Positions 8,929 to 18,537 are shown, numbered from the stretch's first letter. The stretch: DNA of 64,000 bases from Amycolatopsis eburnea (GCF_003937945.1 NZ_RSEC01000046.1:372001-436000), one strand, 5' to 3'. The notes: generated by a model from the letters alone, not told the origin. Made by a program: numbers and translations.

Positions 8929-9923
8929 TCATCGACCTGCCGTCCACCACGACTTCGGCGTTGAACAAGAAGCTGGTGGAGATCCGCGAACAGGGCGGGC
9001 AAGTGGCGCTCGGGCGGGTGCTGACGCTGGTCATCGTGGCCGACGACGACGCCAGGCTGGAAGAGGCGATCGAAGCGGCCAACGGCGCCAGCCGCGAGCA
9101 CCCGTCGCGGGTGATCGTGGTGGCCAAGGGCGCCCGCACCGCGGCCCCGCGCATCGACGGCCAGATCCGCGTCGGCGGCGATGCCGGCGCGAGCGAGGTC
9201 ATCGTGCTGCGGCTCTACGGCCCGCTGGCCTCGCAGGGCCAGAGCGCGGTGGTGCCGCTGCTGCTGCCGGACGCGCCGATCGTCTGCTGGTGGCCGGGTG
9301 CCGGCCCGAAGGACCCGGCGAACGACCCGCTGGGCCAGCTGGCGCAGCGCCGGATCACCGACTCCGCCGCGGAGAAGAGCCCGGTCCGGGCCCTGACCAC
9401 GCGCGCGAAGGCGTACACCGCGGGCGACACCGACCTGGCGTGGACCCGGCTGACCCGCTGGCGGGCGCAGCTGGTGTCGGCGCTGGACCTGCCGCCGTTC
9501 GAGAAGATCACCGGCGCGACGGTGACGGGTGAGGCCGACTCGCCGTCCACCGAGCTGCTGGCCGGCTGGCTGGCGGAGTACCTGAAGGCGCCGGTGAAGC
9601 GCGTGAAGAGCGCGGGCGCGGCCGGGATCATCTCGGTGACCCTGGACCGCCGCTCCGGGCCGGTGGAGCTGCACCGCCCGGACGGCCGCGTCGGCACGCT
9701 GACCCAGCCGGGCCAGCCGACCCGCCGGATCGCGCTGCAGCGCCGCAACAACCAGGACTGCCTGATCGAGGAGCTCCGCCGGCTCGACCCGGACGAGATC
9801 TACGAGGCGGCCCTGCACGGCCTGGGCAAGATCGCCACGGGCACCAACGGCAAGACGGGAGCCCCGCCGAAGGCCGACGTCACGTCCCCCGCCGCCGCGG
9901 CGGCGGCCGGTGCCAAGAAATGA
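8925..9923 (+). CDS. opcA: Glucose-6-phosphate dehydrogenase assembly protein OpcA
   Basis: OpcA is the accessory subunit required for full, redox-tuned activity of actinobacterial and cyanobacterial glucose-6-phosphate dehydrogenase. The product (332 residues) opens MIIDLPSTTTSALNKKLVEI, carries the family phrase PIVCWWPG, and has a C-terminal LHRPDG...R...QPTRRIALQRR region. The start GTG 8925 overlaps the zwf TGA as GTGA and has a strong GGAGG five bases ahead. The in-frame ATG 8913 upstream would place that Shine-Dalgarno inside the gene. The Ala-rich C-terminus is ordinary for this GC content. Confidence 0.93.
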   Translation: MIIDLPSTTTSALNKKLVEIREQGGQVALGRVLTLVIVADDDARLEEAIEAANGASREHPSRVIVVAKGARTAAPRIDGQIRVGGDAGASEVIVLRLYGPLASQGQSAVVPLLLPDAPIVCWWPGAGPKDPANDPLGQLAQRRITDSAAEKSPVRALTTRAKAYTAGDTDLAWTRLTRWRAQLVSALDLPPFEKITGATVTGEADSPSTELLAGWLAEYLKAPVKRVKSAGAAGIISVTLDRRSGPVELHRPDGRVGTLTQPGQPTRRIALQRRNNQDCLIEELRRLDPDEIYEAALHGLGKIATGTNGKTGAPPKADVTSPAAAAAAGAKK

Positions 9924-10699
9924 GCAAGACGGAAGTAGTCGTCTACGCGAACCAGGACCTCCTGGCCGCCGCGGCGGCCGCCCGGCTGGTCACGCGGCTG
10001 GTGGACGTCCAGGCGGCCAAGGGCACGGCGTCCCTGGTGCTGACCGGCGGCGGGACGGGCATCGCGGTGCTGTCGGAGCTGCGCGCTTCGGCGGCCCGCG
10101 ACGCGATCGACTGGTCCCGCCTCGACATCTACTGGGGCGACGAGCGGTTCGTCCCGGCGGATTCGGACGAGCGGAACGAGAAGCAGGCCCGCGAGGCGCT
10201 GCTGGACCACGTCCCGCTGGACCCGAAGCGCGTCCACGCGATCGCGGCGTCCGACGGCGAGTTCGGTGACGACGTCGACGCCGCGGCGGCGTCGTACGCC
10301 TCGGTGCTGGCGGACAACGCCGGCCCGGAGGACCACGGCAACGTCCCGACGTTCGACATCATGCTGCTGGGTCTCGGCGGCGAGGGCCACACGGCGTCGG
10401 TGTTCCCGGAGTCGCCCGCGGTGTACGAGACCGAGCGTTCGGTGGTGGCGGTGCGCAACTGCCCGAAGCCGCCGCCGACGCGGGTTTCGCTGACGCTGCC
10501 GGCGATCCGGCAGGCGCGGGATGTGTGGCTGATGACGGCGGGTTCGGCGAAGGCGGACGCGGTGGCGTTGGCTCTGTCGGGGGCCGGTGAGGTTCAGCTG
10601 CCGGTGGCCGGGGCCCGCGGGCACCGGCGGACGCTGTGGCTGCTGGACCGGTCCGCGGCGGGCAAGCTGACAAAGGTGTACCAGCCGCCCACGGCCTAG
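9920..10699 (+). CDS. pgl: 6-phosphogluconolactonase
   Basis: Hydrolyses 6-phosphogluconolactone, the product of the neighbouring dehydrogenase. The SIS-related DevB fold is recognised by LVLTGGGTGIAVLSEL, the segment DWSRLDIYWGDERFVPADSDERNEKQAREALL, and the later MLLGLGGEGHTASVFP. The 259-residue length is standard. The start ATG overlaps opcA by four bases and closes the coupled zwf-opcA-pgl set. A long palindrome follows 15 bases after the stop. Confidence 0.95.
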   Translation: MSKTEVVVYANQDLLAAAAAARLVTRLVDVQAAKGTASLVLTGGGTGIAVLSELRASAARDAIDWSRLDIYWGDERFVPADSDERNEKQAREALLDHVPLDPKRVHAIAASDGEFGDDVDAAAASYASVLADNAGPEDHGNVPTFDIMLLGLGGEGHTASVFPESPAVYETERSVVAVRNCPKPPPTRVSLTLPAIRQARDVWLMTAGSAKADAVALALSGAGEVQLPVAGARGHRRTLWLLDRSAAGKLTKVYQPPTA

Positions 10700-10713
10700 C
10701 TTTTCGGTGGTTC

Positions 10714-10760
10714 GTGAAGGCCACCTTGAGGAACTTGAAGTTCCTCAAGGTGGCCTTCAC
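10714..10760. repeat. 47-bp near-perfect palindrome of the GAAGGCCACCTT family (copy 1)
   Basis: The arms begin GTGAAGGCCACCTTGAGGAA and pair over 23 bases around a single central G. It lies between the convergent pgl and TetR genes, so it could terminate transcription from both sides, although it has no U-tract. Related copies are at 14088-14146, 30061-30147 and 42666-42722. Confidence 0.85.
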
Positions 10761-10772
10761 GGCTTTCCGGGG

Positions 10773-11336
10773 TCACTCCGTGCGCCAGCCGCGCTCCAGG
10801 CAGCCGAAGATCTCCTCCGCGGCCCAGCGGGGGTTTTCGTGGGCCGTGATCAGGTCGCGGGAGGCCAGGGCGAACCTCGCCAGTGCCGCGGACCGGACGT
10901 CGCCCGCCGGCGCGCCCGACTCCGCCGCGATGGCGTCGGCGAGCGCCGTCTCGTGGCGCATCCACATGCGCCTGCCGTACTCGCGCAGGGCCGGGGTGCT
11001 CTCGATCAGGCGCAGGAACTCCTCGTCCGGGCCGCCGTCGGAGACGTCGCGGAGGATGTGCTTGCGCAGCGCGTCCACGATCGTGTGGCCCGGCGGGCGG
11101 CCGTGGACCGCGGCGACCAGGGCCGCCTCGATGTCGTCGTCCTGGTCGAACAGCAGCGCTTCCTTGCTCGGGAAGTACTTGAACAACGTCGTGACCGAGA
11201 CGTCGGCGGCGTCCGCGACCTCCTTCACCCCGACCTCGTCGTAGCCGCGTTCGAGGAACAGCTTCAGCGCGGCGTCGGCCAGCGCCTGCCGCGTCTGCGC
11301 CTTCTTGCGCTCGCGGCGCCCGGTCACTTCGGTCAT
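10773..11336 (-). CDS. TetR/AcrR-family transcriptional regulator
   Basis: The 187-residue protein has a clear N-terminal helix-turn-helix (TRQALADAALKLFLERGYDE, then VKEVADAADVSVTTLFKYFPSKEALLF) followed by an all-helical ligand domain with a WMRHETALADAIAAE segment. It is transcribed away from the adjacent flavin monooxygenase across 125 bp holding palindromic and direct repeats, the usual layout of a local repressor controlling an enzyme gene. The ligand is unknown. Confidence 0.9.
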   Translation of the reverse strand: MTEVTGRRERKKAQTRQALADAALKLFLERGYDEVGVKEVADAADVSVTTLFKYFPSKEALLFDQDDDIEAALVAAVHGRPPGHTIVDALRKHILRDVSDGGPDEEFLRLIESTPALREYGRRMWMRHETALADAIAAESGAPAGDVRSAALARFALASRDLITAHENPRWAAEEIFGCLERGWRTE

Positions 11337-11359
11337 GGCGCCAGCCTACGTGATGGTGA

Positions 11360-11408
11360 ACTCACTTCAAAAGTTGAGTCGTTGCACTTTTTGAGTCACT
11401 GTGCTTTT
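11360..11408. promoter_or_regulatory. Candidate TetR operator: inverted and tandem TTGAGTC repeats
   Basis: In the AT-richer centre of the divergent gap there is an inverted pair ACTCA (11360-11364) / TGAGT (11375-11379). Two tandem 17-base units starting TTGAGTC follow at 11374 and 11391; both continue with a CTTTT block. This is the most structured part of the gap, so it is the likely binding site of the TetR protein. Assignment is by position and symmetry only. Confidence 0.5.
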
Positions 11409-11461
11409 CTGGGTTCAGGCCGCCGGACCGACCGGCGGCCCCGAACTCCCAGGGGGAAGCC

Positions 11462-12532
11462 ATGAACTCCATCGCGATCGTCGGCGCCGGCCTCGGCGGC
11501 CTGGCCTGTGCCCGCGTCCTGCAGCTGCACGGCGTCGACGTCACCGTCTTCGAACAAGAGGCCTCGGCCGACGCCCGTCCCCAGGGCGGCACGCTCGACA
11601 TGCACGGCGACACCGGCCAGGTCGCCCTGCGCACCGCCGGCCTGTACGACCGGTTCCGGGAACTCGCGCGCCCCGAAGGGCAGCAGATGCGCGCCCTCGA
11701 CCCGCACACCGCGGAGGTCGTCATCGACGAAACCCCCGACGGCGACTTCCGCCCCGAAATCGACCGCGGCCAGCTCCGCGGTCTCCTCCTCGACTCGCTC
11801 GCCCCCGGCACCGTCCACTGGGGACAGGCGGTCACCGACGTCGCCGGCGCGCGGCTGACGTTCGACGGCGGCGAGACCAGGGACTTCGACCTCGTGATCG
11901 GCGCGGACGGCGCGTGGTCCCGCGTCCGCCGGGCCCTGACCGGCGTCCGGCCGGTCTACAGCGGGGTGACGTTCGTCGAGTTCGGCCACGACGCCGCCTC
12001 GGATCTCGCGGCCGTGACCGGCCGGGGCACGATGGTGACCAAGGCGGGCGGGCACGCGCTCTTCGCGCAGCGCACGAGCAACGGCGACGTCCGCTGCTAC
12101 GCCGTGTTCTACGCGCCCGAGGACTGGCACGCCGGCCTCGACTTCGCCGACACCGCCGCCGTGCGCGCGAACCTGCTCGAGCGCTACGCCGGCTGGCACC
12201 CGGACGTGCTCCGGTTCCTGGCCGACGTCGAGGGCGGGTTCACCCACCGGCCGCTGCACGTGCTGCCGGTCCCCCACGCGTGGACGCACACGCCGGGCCT
12301 GACCCTGCTCGGCGACGCGGCCCACCTGATGCCGCCGCTCGGGGTCGGCGCGAACCTCGCCCTCCTCGACGGCACCGAGCTGGCGACCGCGCTGGCGACG
12401 GCGCCGAGCGTCGACGAGGCGGCCATGGCCTACGAGGCCGGGATGCTGCCGCGGTCGATCGAGACGGCGAAGGCGTGCGCGAGCGGTCTCGACGACCTGC
12501 TCAGCGACGACCTCAACTCGATGGCGGCCTGA
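11462..12532 (+). CDS. FAD-dependent aromatic/TetX-like monooxygenase
   Basis: The 356-residue protein is a class A flavin monooxygenase. It has the dinucleotide motif IAIVGAGLGGLACARVL at the N-terminus, an RPQGGTLDMH segment, the middle DG motif (DLVIGADGAWSRVR) and the C-terminal FAD ribityl motif LTLLGDAAHLMPPLGVGANL. The LDMH context resembles the TetX branch that hydroxylates tetracyclines or other aromatic compounds, but the substrate cannot be read from sequence. The start ATG has AGGGGGAAGCC ahead of it. Likely repressed by the divergent TetR protein. Confidence 0.88.
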   Translation: MNSIAIVGAGLGGLACARVLQLHGVDVTVFEQEASADARPQGGTLDMHGDTGQVALRTAGLYDRFRELARPEGQQMRALDPHTAEVVIDETPDGDFRPEIDRGQLRGLLLDSLAPGTVHWGQAVTDVAGARLTFDGGETRDFDLVIGADGAWSRVRRALTGVRPVYSGVTFVEFGHDAASDLAAVTGRGTMVTKAGGHALFAQRTSNGDVRCYAVFYAPEDWHAGLDFADTAAVRANLLERYAGWHPDVLRFLADVEGGFTHRPLHVLPVPHAWTHTPGLTLLGDAAHLMPPLGVGANLALLDGTELATALATAPSVDEAAMAYEAGMLPRSIETAKACASGLDDLLSDDLNSMAA

Positions 12533-12823
12533 AGAACTTCCGCCGGACGGCCACACGTGGGTAACATGATTCCCACGATGTGGTCGTCCGGGTACACGCA
12601 GAGCAGCACTTGCTCCACTCTGAGTAGCACCCTGGCGCGACCTTCCCCCTTTTGGACCAAGTCGTTACGGAATCCGGACGCCGGAACACCGACGGCGGGT
12701 GAAACTTACTGTCTTCGTACGCGACCTCGTTAGCATCCGCACATTTGTTCGTTGCTGCGCGTCCCGATCGGGCCCTGAGCACCTCTCACCAACAAGTCCA
12801 CAAGACGAATGGGGTCGCCAGCG

Positions 12824-14023
12824 ATGAGTACAGAGGGACTCTCGATTCCAGGCATCTCGATCGCGAGCTCGGGGCCGTCGGCCGCCGAGCGGGTGCGAAA
12901 GCGGGGGCTGAGCGTGTTCGGCTCACTGCCCCGGCCCGCCGTGGTCACGTTCGCCATCGAGGCGGCCGCGGTCATCCTGGCGGTGCTCGACGTCTGGCTG
13001 GTGATCCCCGAGAAGGCCCAGCCGTACTCGATCTGGCTCTCCGGCGCCGCCTGCCTCGCGGTGGTGTTCCGGCGGAAGTTCCCGTTCCTCGCGGTGCTCG
13101 TCGCGGTCCCCGGCTTCCTGGCCGGCTGGGCACAGCTCGCCTCGATGATCACGCTCGGCATGCTCGCCACCCGCCGCCAGCTGCACTGGCAGACCTGGGT
13201 CGGCGCGGCGCTGGTGTGGATCTGCCGGTTCGTGCAGTGGCCACTGGAGGACTTCGCCGAGCTCAGCTGGCGTGAGCACATCCTCGACGGCATCTACGGC
13301 GTCCTCGTCGCCGGCATGCCGATCGCGATCGGCCTCCTCATCGGGGCGCGGGCCGAGGTCGCGAACAAGCTCGCCGAGCTGGCCACGAGCCGCGACCGCG
13401 AGCGCCGCTTCCACGCCGACGCCGTCCGCGCCGAAGAGCGCGCCCGGCTGGCCCGCGAGATGCACGATGTGGTGTCCCACCAGATCACCCTGATCGCCAT
13501 GCAGGCCGGCGCGCTGCAGGCCCAGACCACGGACGACCGGGCGCAGGAGACCGCGCAGGTCATCCGGACGCTGTCGAAGCGGACGCTCGAGGAACTGCGC
13601 TCGCTGCTGAGCGTGCTGCGCGCGGGCGCCGACGACGACGGCCCGCGCCCGGGGATCAACGACCTCGACCGGCTGATCCGGACCTCGGAGGTCCCGGTCC
13701 ACCTGTCCGTGGAGCACCTCCCGGAGGCCCTCCCCAACCAGGTCTCGGCGGCGGCGTACCGGACTGTCCAGGAGTGCCTGACGAACGTCCACAAGCACGC
13801 CCCGGGCGCGACGGCGACCATCCGCATCCAGGGTGAGCACGGCGCACTCAAGATCGAGGTCCGCAACGACCGCGCGAGCCGCCCGGGCGAGTCGCTCCCC
13901 TCGGGCGGTCACGGGCTCACCGGTCTGGCCGAGCGGGCCCGCCTGCTGGGCGGCAGTTTCGAGACGTCGAAGTCGAAGGACGGCGGCTTCCGGGTGCGGG
14001 CCCGGTACCCGCTGGACCGCTGA
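12824..14023 (+). CDS. Orphan NarL-type sensor histidine kinase
   Basis: The protein (399 residues from ATG 12824) has an N-terminal integral membrane region with about four helices between residues 35 and 180. A HisKA_3 dimerisation domain (RLAREMHDVVSHQITLIAMQ, with the phospho-acceptor His) and a HATPase domain (YRTVQECLTNVHKHAPGA ... GGHGLTGLAERARLLGG) follow. ATG 12809 would add five residues but has a poorer ribosome site. No response regulator is adjacent: the upstream neighbour is the monooxygenase and the downstream one is convergent rbpA. The 290 bp ahead carry a TAGCAT -10 candidate near 12733 and a GTGGG/CCCAC inverted repeat near 12560, with no gene. Confidence 0.88.
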   Translation: MSTEGLSIPGISIASSGPSAAERVRKRGLSVFGSLPRPAVVTFAIEAAAVILAVLDVWLVIPEKAQPYSIWLSGAACLAVVFRRKFPFLAVLVAVPGFLAGWAQLASMITLGMLATRRQLHWQTWVGAALVWICRFVQWPLEDFAELSWREHILDGIYGVLVAGMPIAIGLLIGARAEVANKLAELATSRDRERRFHADAVRAEERARLAREMHDVVSHQITLIAMQAGALQAQTTDDRAQETAQVIRTLSKRTLEELRSLLSVLRAGADDDGPRPGINDLDRLIRTSEVPVHLSVEHLPEALPNQVSAAAYRTVQECLTNVHKHAPGATATIRIQGEHGALKIEVRNDRASRPGESLPSGGHGLTGLAERARLLGGSFETSKSKDGGFRVRARYPLDR

Positions 14024-14032
14024 CGCCGCACT

Positions 14033-14199
14033 GAGCAGCCCCCGTTTTCCACGCTAGCCCCGGGTACCGACAGTTCCGGTCGTGCGCAAAGCCGTGAAGG
14101 CCACCTTGAGGGACTTTAAGTCCGTGAAGGTGGCCTTCACGGCTTTCGGCGCACGGAACTGTCGGTGCTCCCCGGTAGCGTGGAAAACGGGGGCTGCTC
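14033..14199. repeat. Composite palindromic element: two inverted PafBC-promoter-like repeats flanking a long hairpin
   Basis: The outer arms are two inverted copies of a roughly 46-bp sequence: 14033-14079 read on the minus strand and 14154-14199 on the plus strand. Both run GGAACTGTCGGT, eight or nine bases, TAGCGTGGAAAACGGGGG, then CTGCTC. Each has the spacing of the actinobacterial damage promoter (TGTCGGTn, eight bases, TAGCGT) but points outward into convergent gene ends, with no credible ORF starting at the expected point. Between them sits the 59-bp hairpin at 14088-14146. A third single copy of the arm is at 50689-50730. Confidence 0.75.
14088..14146. repeat. 59-bp palindrome of the GAAGGCCACCTT family (copy 2)
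   Basis: Twenty perfect outer base pairs (AAAGCCGTGAAGGCCACCTT and its complement) plus an inner GGACTT/AAGTCC pairing. It sits between convergent kinase and rbpA genes, inside the composite element. Confidence 0.85.
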
Positions 14200-14216
14200 G
14201 CGTCCGGGTGCGCGCG

Positions 14217-14246
14217 AAAAACCACCCCGAGGAGTCCCGGGGTGGT
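14217..14246 (-). terminator. Rho-independent terminator of rbpA
   Basis: Read on the minus strand, a nine-pair GC-rich stem (ACCACCCCG / CGGGGTGGT) is followed by a run of T residues. It starts 16 bases beyond the rbpA stop. Confidence 0.8.
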
Positions 14247-14261
14247 CTGGGGCCCGACCCG

Positions 14262-14606
14262 CTAGAGGATTTCCCGGCGCTTGCGCAGGCGCTCCAGCGC
14301 CTCCGCCAGGATGGCCTCGCCGTCGGAGTCGCTGCGGCGCTCCTTCACGTAGGCCAGGTGCGTCTTGTAGGGCTCGGTCCGCGGCGCGGCCGGCGGGTTC
14401 TTCTCGTCCTGCCCGCCCGGGAGCCCGCAGCGGGGGCAGTCCCACTCGTCGGGGATTTCCGCGTCGAGCGCGAACGACGGCCGGGCCTCGTGGCCGTTGG
14501 CGCACCAATAAGCTACGCGGCGCCGCGGCGCCGATTCACCCCGTTCCGATTCGCCCGTAGGACCGGCACCCACCCTGGTGCCCCGAATCGCGTTACCGCC
14601 AACCAT
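14262..14606 (-). CDS. rbpA: RNA polymerase-binding protein RbpA
   Basis: RbpA binds the principal sigma factor and core RNA polymerase, stabilises the open complex and influences rifampicin tolerance. The 114-residue protein opens with the basic NAIRGTRVGAG segment. It then has a zinc-type CANGHE ... CPRCG pair (about residues 35-61) and ends with the sigma-interaction helix ERLRKRREIL, preceded by PYKTHLAYVKERRS. A GAGG lies ahead of the ATG. A strong terminator follows. Having an RNA polymerase partner here and HelR-type protein at the left edge is probably coincidental. Confidence 0.93.
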   Translation of the reverse strand: MVGGNAIRGTRVGAGPTGESERGESAPRRRVAYWCANGHEARPSFALDAEIPDEWDCPRCGLPGGQDEKNPPAAPRTEPYKTHLAYVKERRSDSDGEAILAEALERLRKRREIL

Positions 14607-14710
14607 GAATCCTCACACCTAGGAATCGGCGGCGCGCCCCCCTATAGGCACGCCGAATCGCGCGTTCCGCCGTCGGATCCGGTCGCGATCGCGGCGGGAC
14701 GCCGGACGCG

Positions 14711-14941
14711 TCACACCTTGAGCAGCAGACCCAGGCCCACGATGCTGATCAGCCAGACCGCGCCCAGCAGCAGGGTGATCCGGTCGAGGTTCTTCTCGGC
14801 CACGCTCGACCCGGCCAGGCTCGACTGCATCCCACCGCCGAACAGCGACGACAGGCCACCGCCCCGGCCACGGTGCAGCAGCACGGCGACCACCAGCAGG
14901 ACGCTGGAGACGATCAACAGGATTTGCAGGAACAGCTTCAT
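14711..14941 (-). CDS. secG: Preprotein translocase subunit SecG
   Basis: A 76-residue membrane protein with two hydrophobic helices (residues 3-22 and 56-75) separated by a Gly/Ser-rich loop (GRGGGLSSLFGGGMQSSLAG), the standard SecG layout. It is a non-essential subunit of the SecYEG channel. GAGGATGAC precedes the ATG. It follows tpiA in the conserved gap-pgk-tpiA-secG order. Confidence 0.95.
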   Translation of the reverse strand: MKLFLQILLIVSSVLLVVAVLLHRGRGGGLSSLFGGGMQSSLAGSSVAEKNLDRITLLLGAVWLISIVGLGLLLKV

Positions 14942-14967
14942 GTCATCCTCTGGGCTCTAGGAGAATG

Positions 14968-15010
14968 CAGGGGTACGGCATGGTCGTTTCCGACCTCCAC
15001 CGTACCCCTG
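14968..15010. repeat. Inverted repeat between tpiA and secG
   Basis: Arms CAGGGGTACGG and CCGTACCCCTG (11 perfect bases each) enclose a 21-base loop. There is no U-tract, so this is a pause, attenuation or operator site rather than a clear terminator. Confidence 0.5.
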
Positions 15011-15068
15011 GACTCGTCCACTGCTGTGTGACGGACCGGATACACAGGTTACCCGGTCGTGGCCTCGA

Positions 15069-15854
15069 TCAGGGCAGCGGCCCGCCCGCGGCGAGTGCGC
15101 AGAGTTTCGTGAACTCCTCGCCGTCGAGGCTCGCTCCGCCGACCAGGGCACCGTCGATGTTCTCGCAGGCCACCAGCTCGCTGATGTTGCCCGACTTCAC
15201 CGATCCCCCGTAGAGCACCCGGACGGACGAAGCGACCTCGTCGCCGTACTTCTCCTGGAGGGTGGCCCGGATGGCCTTGCAGACCTCTTCGGCGTCGGCC
15301 GAGGAGGCGACCTTCCCGGTGCCGATCGCCCAGACCGGCTCGTACGCGACGACCACGCTCTGGACCTGCTCGGCCTTGAGGCCCTTCAGTCCCTCGATCA
15401 GCTGCGTCGTGGTGTGGTGGATGTGCTCGCCGGCCTCGCGGACCTCGAGCTTCTCCCCGATGCAGAGGATCGGCGTGATGCCGTGCTTGAGCGCGGCCTT
15501 GACCTTCTTGTTGACCAGCTCGTCGGACTCGGCGTGGTACTCGCGCCGCTCCGAGTGCCCGACGGCGACGAACTTGCAGCCCAGCTTCGCCAGCATCGGG
15601 CCCGACACGTCACCGGTGTAGGCACCCGAGTCCTGCGGCGCGATGTCCTGTGCGCCGTAGGTGAGCGACAGCTTGTCGCCGTCGACCAGGGTCTGCACGC
15701 TGCGGATGTCGGTGAACGGCGGCAGCACCGCCACGTCGACCTTCGCGTAGTACTTCTCCGGCAGCGCGAAGGCGATCTTCTGGACGAGCGCGATCGCCTC
15801 GAGGTGGTTCTGGTTCATCTTCCAGTTGCCGGCGATGAACGGCTTGCGTGCCAC
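15069..15854 (-). CDS. tpiA: Triosephosphate isomerase
   Basis: Interconverts dihydroxyacetone phosphate and glyceraldehyde-3-phosphate. The 261-residue TIM barrel has FIAGNWKMN near the start (catalytic Lys), VAVGHSERR (catalytic His), YEPVWAIGTGK (catalytic Glu) and the phosphate loop RVLYGGSVKSGN. The GTG start shares its G with the TAG stop of pgk, so translation is coupled. Confidence 0.97.
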   Translation of the reverse strand: MARKPFIAGNWKMNQNHLEAIALVQKIAFALPEKYYAKVDVAVLPPFTDIRSVQTLVDGDKLSLTYGAQDIAPQDSGAYTGDVSGPMLAKLGCKFVAVGHSERREYHAESDELVNKKVKAALKHGITPILCIGEKLEVREAGEHIHHTTTQLIEGLKGLKAEQVQSVVVAYEPVWAIGTGKVASSADAEEVCKAIRATLQEKYGDEVASSVRVLYGGSVKSGNISELVACENIDGALVGGASLDGEEFTKLCALAAGGPLP

Positions 15855-17068
15855 TAGTTCTTCTCCTCCAGGGCCGTCACGCCCGGCAGTTCCTTGCCCT
15901 CGAGGTACTCCAGCGAGGCACCGCCACCGGTGGAGATGTGCGAGAAGCCGTCTTCGGGCAGGCCCAGCTGCCGCACCGCGGCCGCCGAGTCGCCGCCGCC
16001 GACCACGGTGAACGCGTCGCTCTTCACCAGCGCCTCCGCGACGGCGCGCGTGCCACCGGAGAAGGCCTCGAACTCGAACACGCCCATCGGGCCGTTCCAG
16101 AACACGGTCTTCGCGTCGGCCAGCTTGCCCGCGAACAGCTCGCGCGAGCGCGGGCCGATGTCGAGGCCCTGGCGGTCGGCCGGGATCGCGGTGGCGTCGA
16201 CGACCTCGTTCTCCGCGTCGGCGGCGAACTCGGTCGCGGCGAGCACGTCGACCGGCAGGACCAGTTCGACGCCGCGCTTCTCCGCCTCGGCGAGGAAGCC
16301 CTTGACCTGGTCGAGCTGGTCGGCCTGCAGCAGCGACTGGCCGACCTCGTGGCCCTGGGCCTTGAGGAAGGTGTAGGCCATGCCGCCGCCGATGAGCAGC
16401 CGGTCGACCTTGGTCAGCAGGTTCGCGATGACGCCGAGCTTGTCGGACACCTTCGCGCCGCCGAGCACGACCACGTAGGGCCGCTGGACGTCGTCGGTCA
16501 GCTTCTTCAGCACGTCCAGCTCGGCCAGCACCAGGCCACCCGCGTACGCCGGCAGCACCGAAGCGACCTCGTAGACCGAGGCCTGCTTGCGGTGGACGAC
16601 GCCGAAGCCGTCGGACACGAACGCGCCGCCGGGGACGAGCGCGCCCAGCTCGGCCGCCAGCTCGGAGCGGTCCGCGGCGTCCTTGCTGGTCTCGCGCGCG
16701 TCGAAGCGCACGTTCTCCAGCAGGACGACGCCGCCGTCGGCCAGGCCGCCGGTCAGCGCCTTCGCGGACTCGCCGACCAGGTCACCCGCCAGCGCGACCT
16801 CGGCACCGAGCAGCTCGGAGAGCCGCTTGGCGACGGGCGCGAGGGTGTACTTCGGGTCCGGCTCGCCCTTGGGGCGGCCGAGGTGCGCGGTGACGACGAC
16901 CTTCGCGCCCGCGTCGGCGAGCTTCTTGATCGTCGGCAGCGCGGCGCGGACCCGGCCGTCGTCGGTGATGCGGTCCCCGTCGAGCGGGACGTTCAGGTCG
17001 GACCGCACGAGCACGTACCGGCCCTGAACGCCCTCGCCCAGCAGGTCGTCGAGGTTCTTGACGCTCAT
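15854..17068 (-). CDS. pgk: Phosphoglycerate kinase
   Basis: Makes ATP from 1,3-bisphosphoglycerate. The protein is 404 residues from ATG 17068 (MSVKNLDDLLGEG). It shows the N-terminal substrate motif LVRSDLNVPLDGD, the basic patch TAHLGRPKGEPD and the C-terminal nucleotide motif TVVGGGDSAAAV. The start chosen lies six bases beyond the gap stop; the frame continues upstream but runs through the end of gap. Confidence 0.97.
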   Translation of the reverse strand: MSVKNLDDLLGEGVQGRYVLVRSDLNVPLDGDRITDDGRVRAALPTIKKLADAGAKVVVTAHLGRPKGEPDPKYTLAPVAKRLSELLGAEVALAGDLVGESAKALTGGLADGGVVLLENVRFDARETSKDAADRSELAAELGALVPGGAFVSDGFGVVHRKQASVYEVASVLPAYAGGLVLAELDVLKKLTDDVQRPYVVVLGGAKVSDKLGVIANLLTKVDRLLIGGGMAYTFLKAQGHEVGQSLLQADQLDQVKGFLAEAEKRGVELVLPVDVLAATEFAADAENEVVDATAIPADRQGLDIGPRSRELFAGKLADAKTVFWNGPMGVFEFEAFSGGTRAVAEALVKSDAFTVVGGGDSAAAVRQLGLPEDGFSHISTGGGASLEYLEGKELPGVTALEEKN

Positions 17069-17073
17069 CGGGT

Positions 17074-18078
<1,005 letters not shown>

Positions 18079-18537
18079 TGCTGCCACTCCTCTGAGGATC
18101 GGCCGGGGCGTCCGGCCGTGACTTGCGGGCTCGCGGCAACCCTAGCGTGCGGGCATGCGCGTCCCTGACTGCCCTGACGAGACTTCCACCACTTGGCGAA
18201 CGGGTCAAGAATCGATTAAGAAGCCTGGTGATTTTGCTGGAGTTCCCGGGGGCGGACCACGGCGGACCAGTGGGGGTGGACGGTTCGGGGGCCGGGACCG
18301 GTTCCGGCTGGGTGCGCGGGGTGCGGCGGGTGTTCGCCGCGCTCCCGCGAGGGGCGCACTTTGACTGCTGGATCGATTCAGGCCGGGCGGGGTTTCTGAG
18401 GTGGGTTCCGGGGGTGGGGCGGGCGCGGTCCGACCCCGGGCGTGAGGTCCATGACTCGACCGATCCAGGGACGGCCGGGACGGCGGGTACACCCGGGCGA
18501 GGGGTTCTCGACGGGCGGCTCGGCGGCCGCTCGCCGA
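18079..18537. other. Intergenic stretch upstream of gap, no gene recognised
   Basis: Apart from the putative gap promoter near 18139 I find nothing with coding character. Open frames run through on both strands, but they are Gly/Arg/Pro-rich low-complexity shadows that continue into the tandem repeat. Confidence 0.5.

Noticed and set aside
14165..14560. Short plus-strand ORF starting in the damage-promoter copy (VENGGCSRPGA...)
   Set aside because: It runs antisense through rbpA and its terminator, has no ribosome site, and its GTG overlaps the -10 hexamer.
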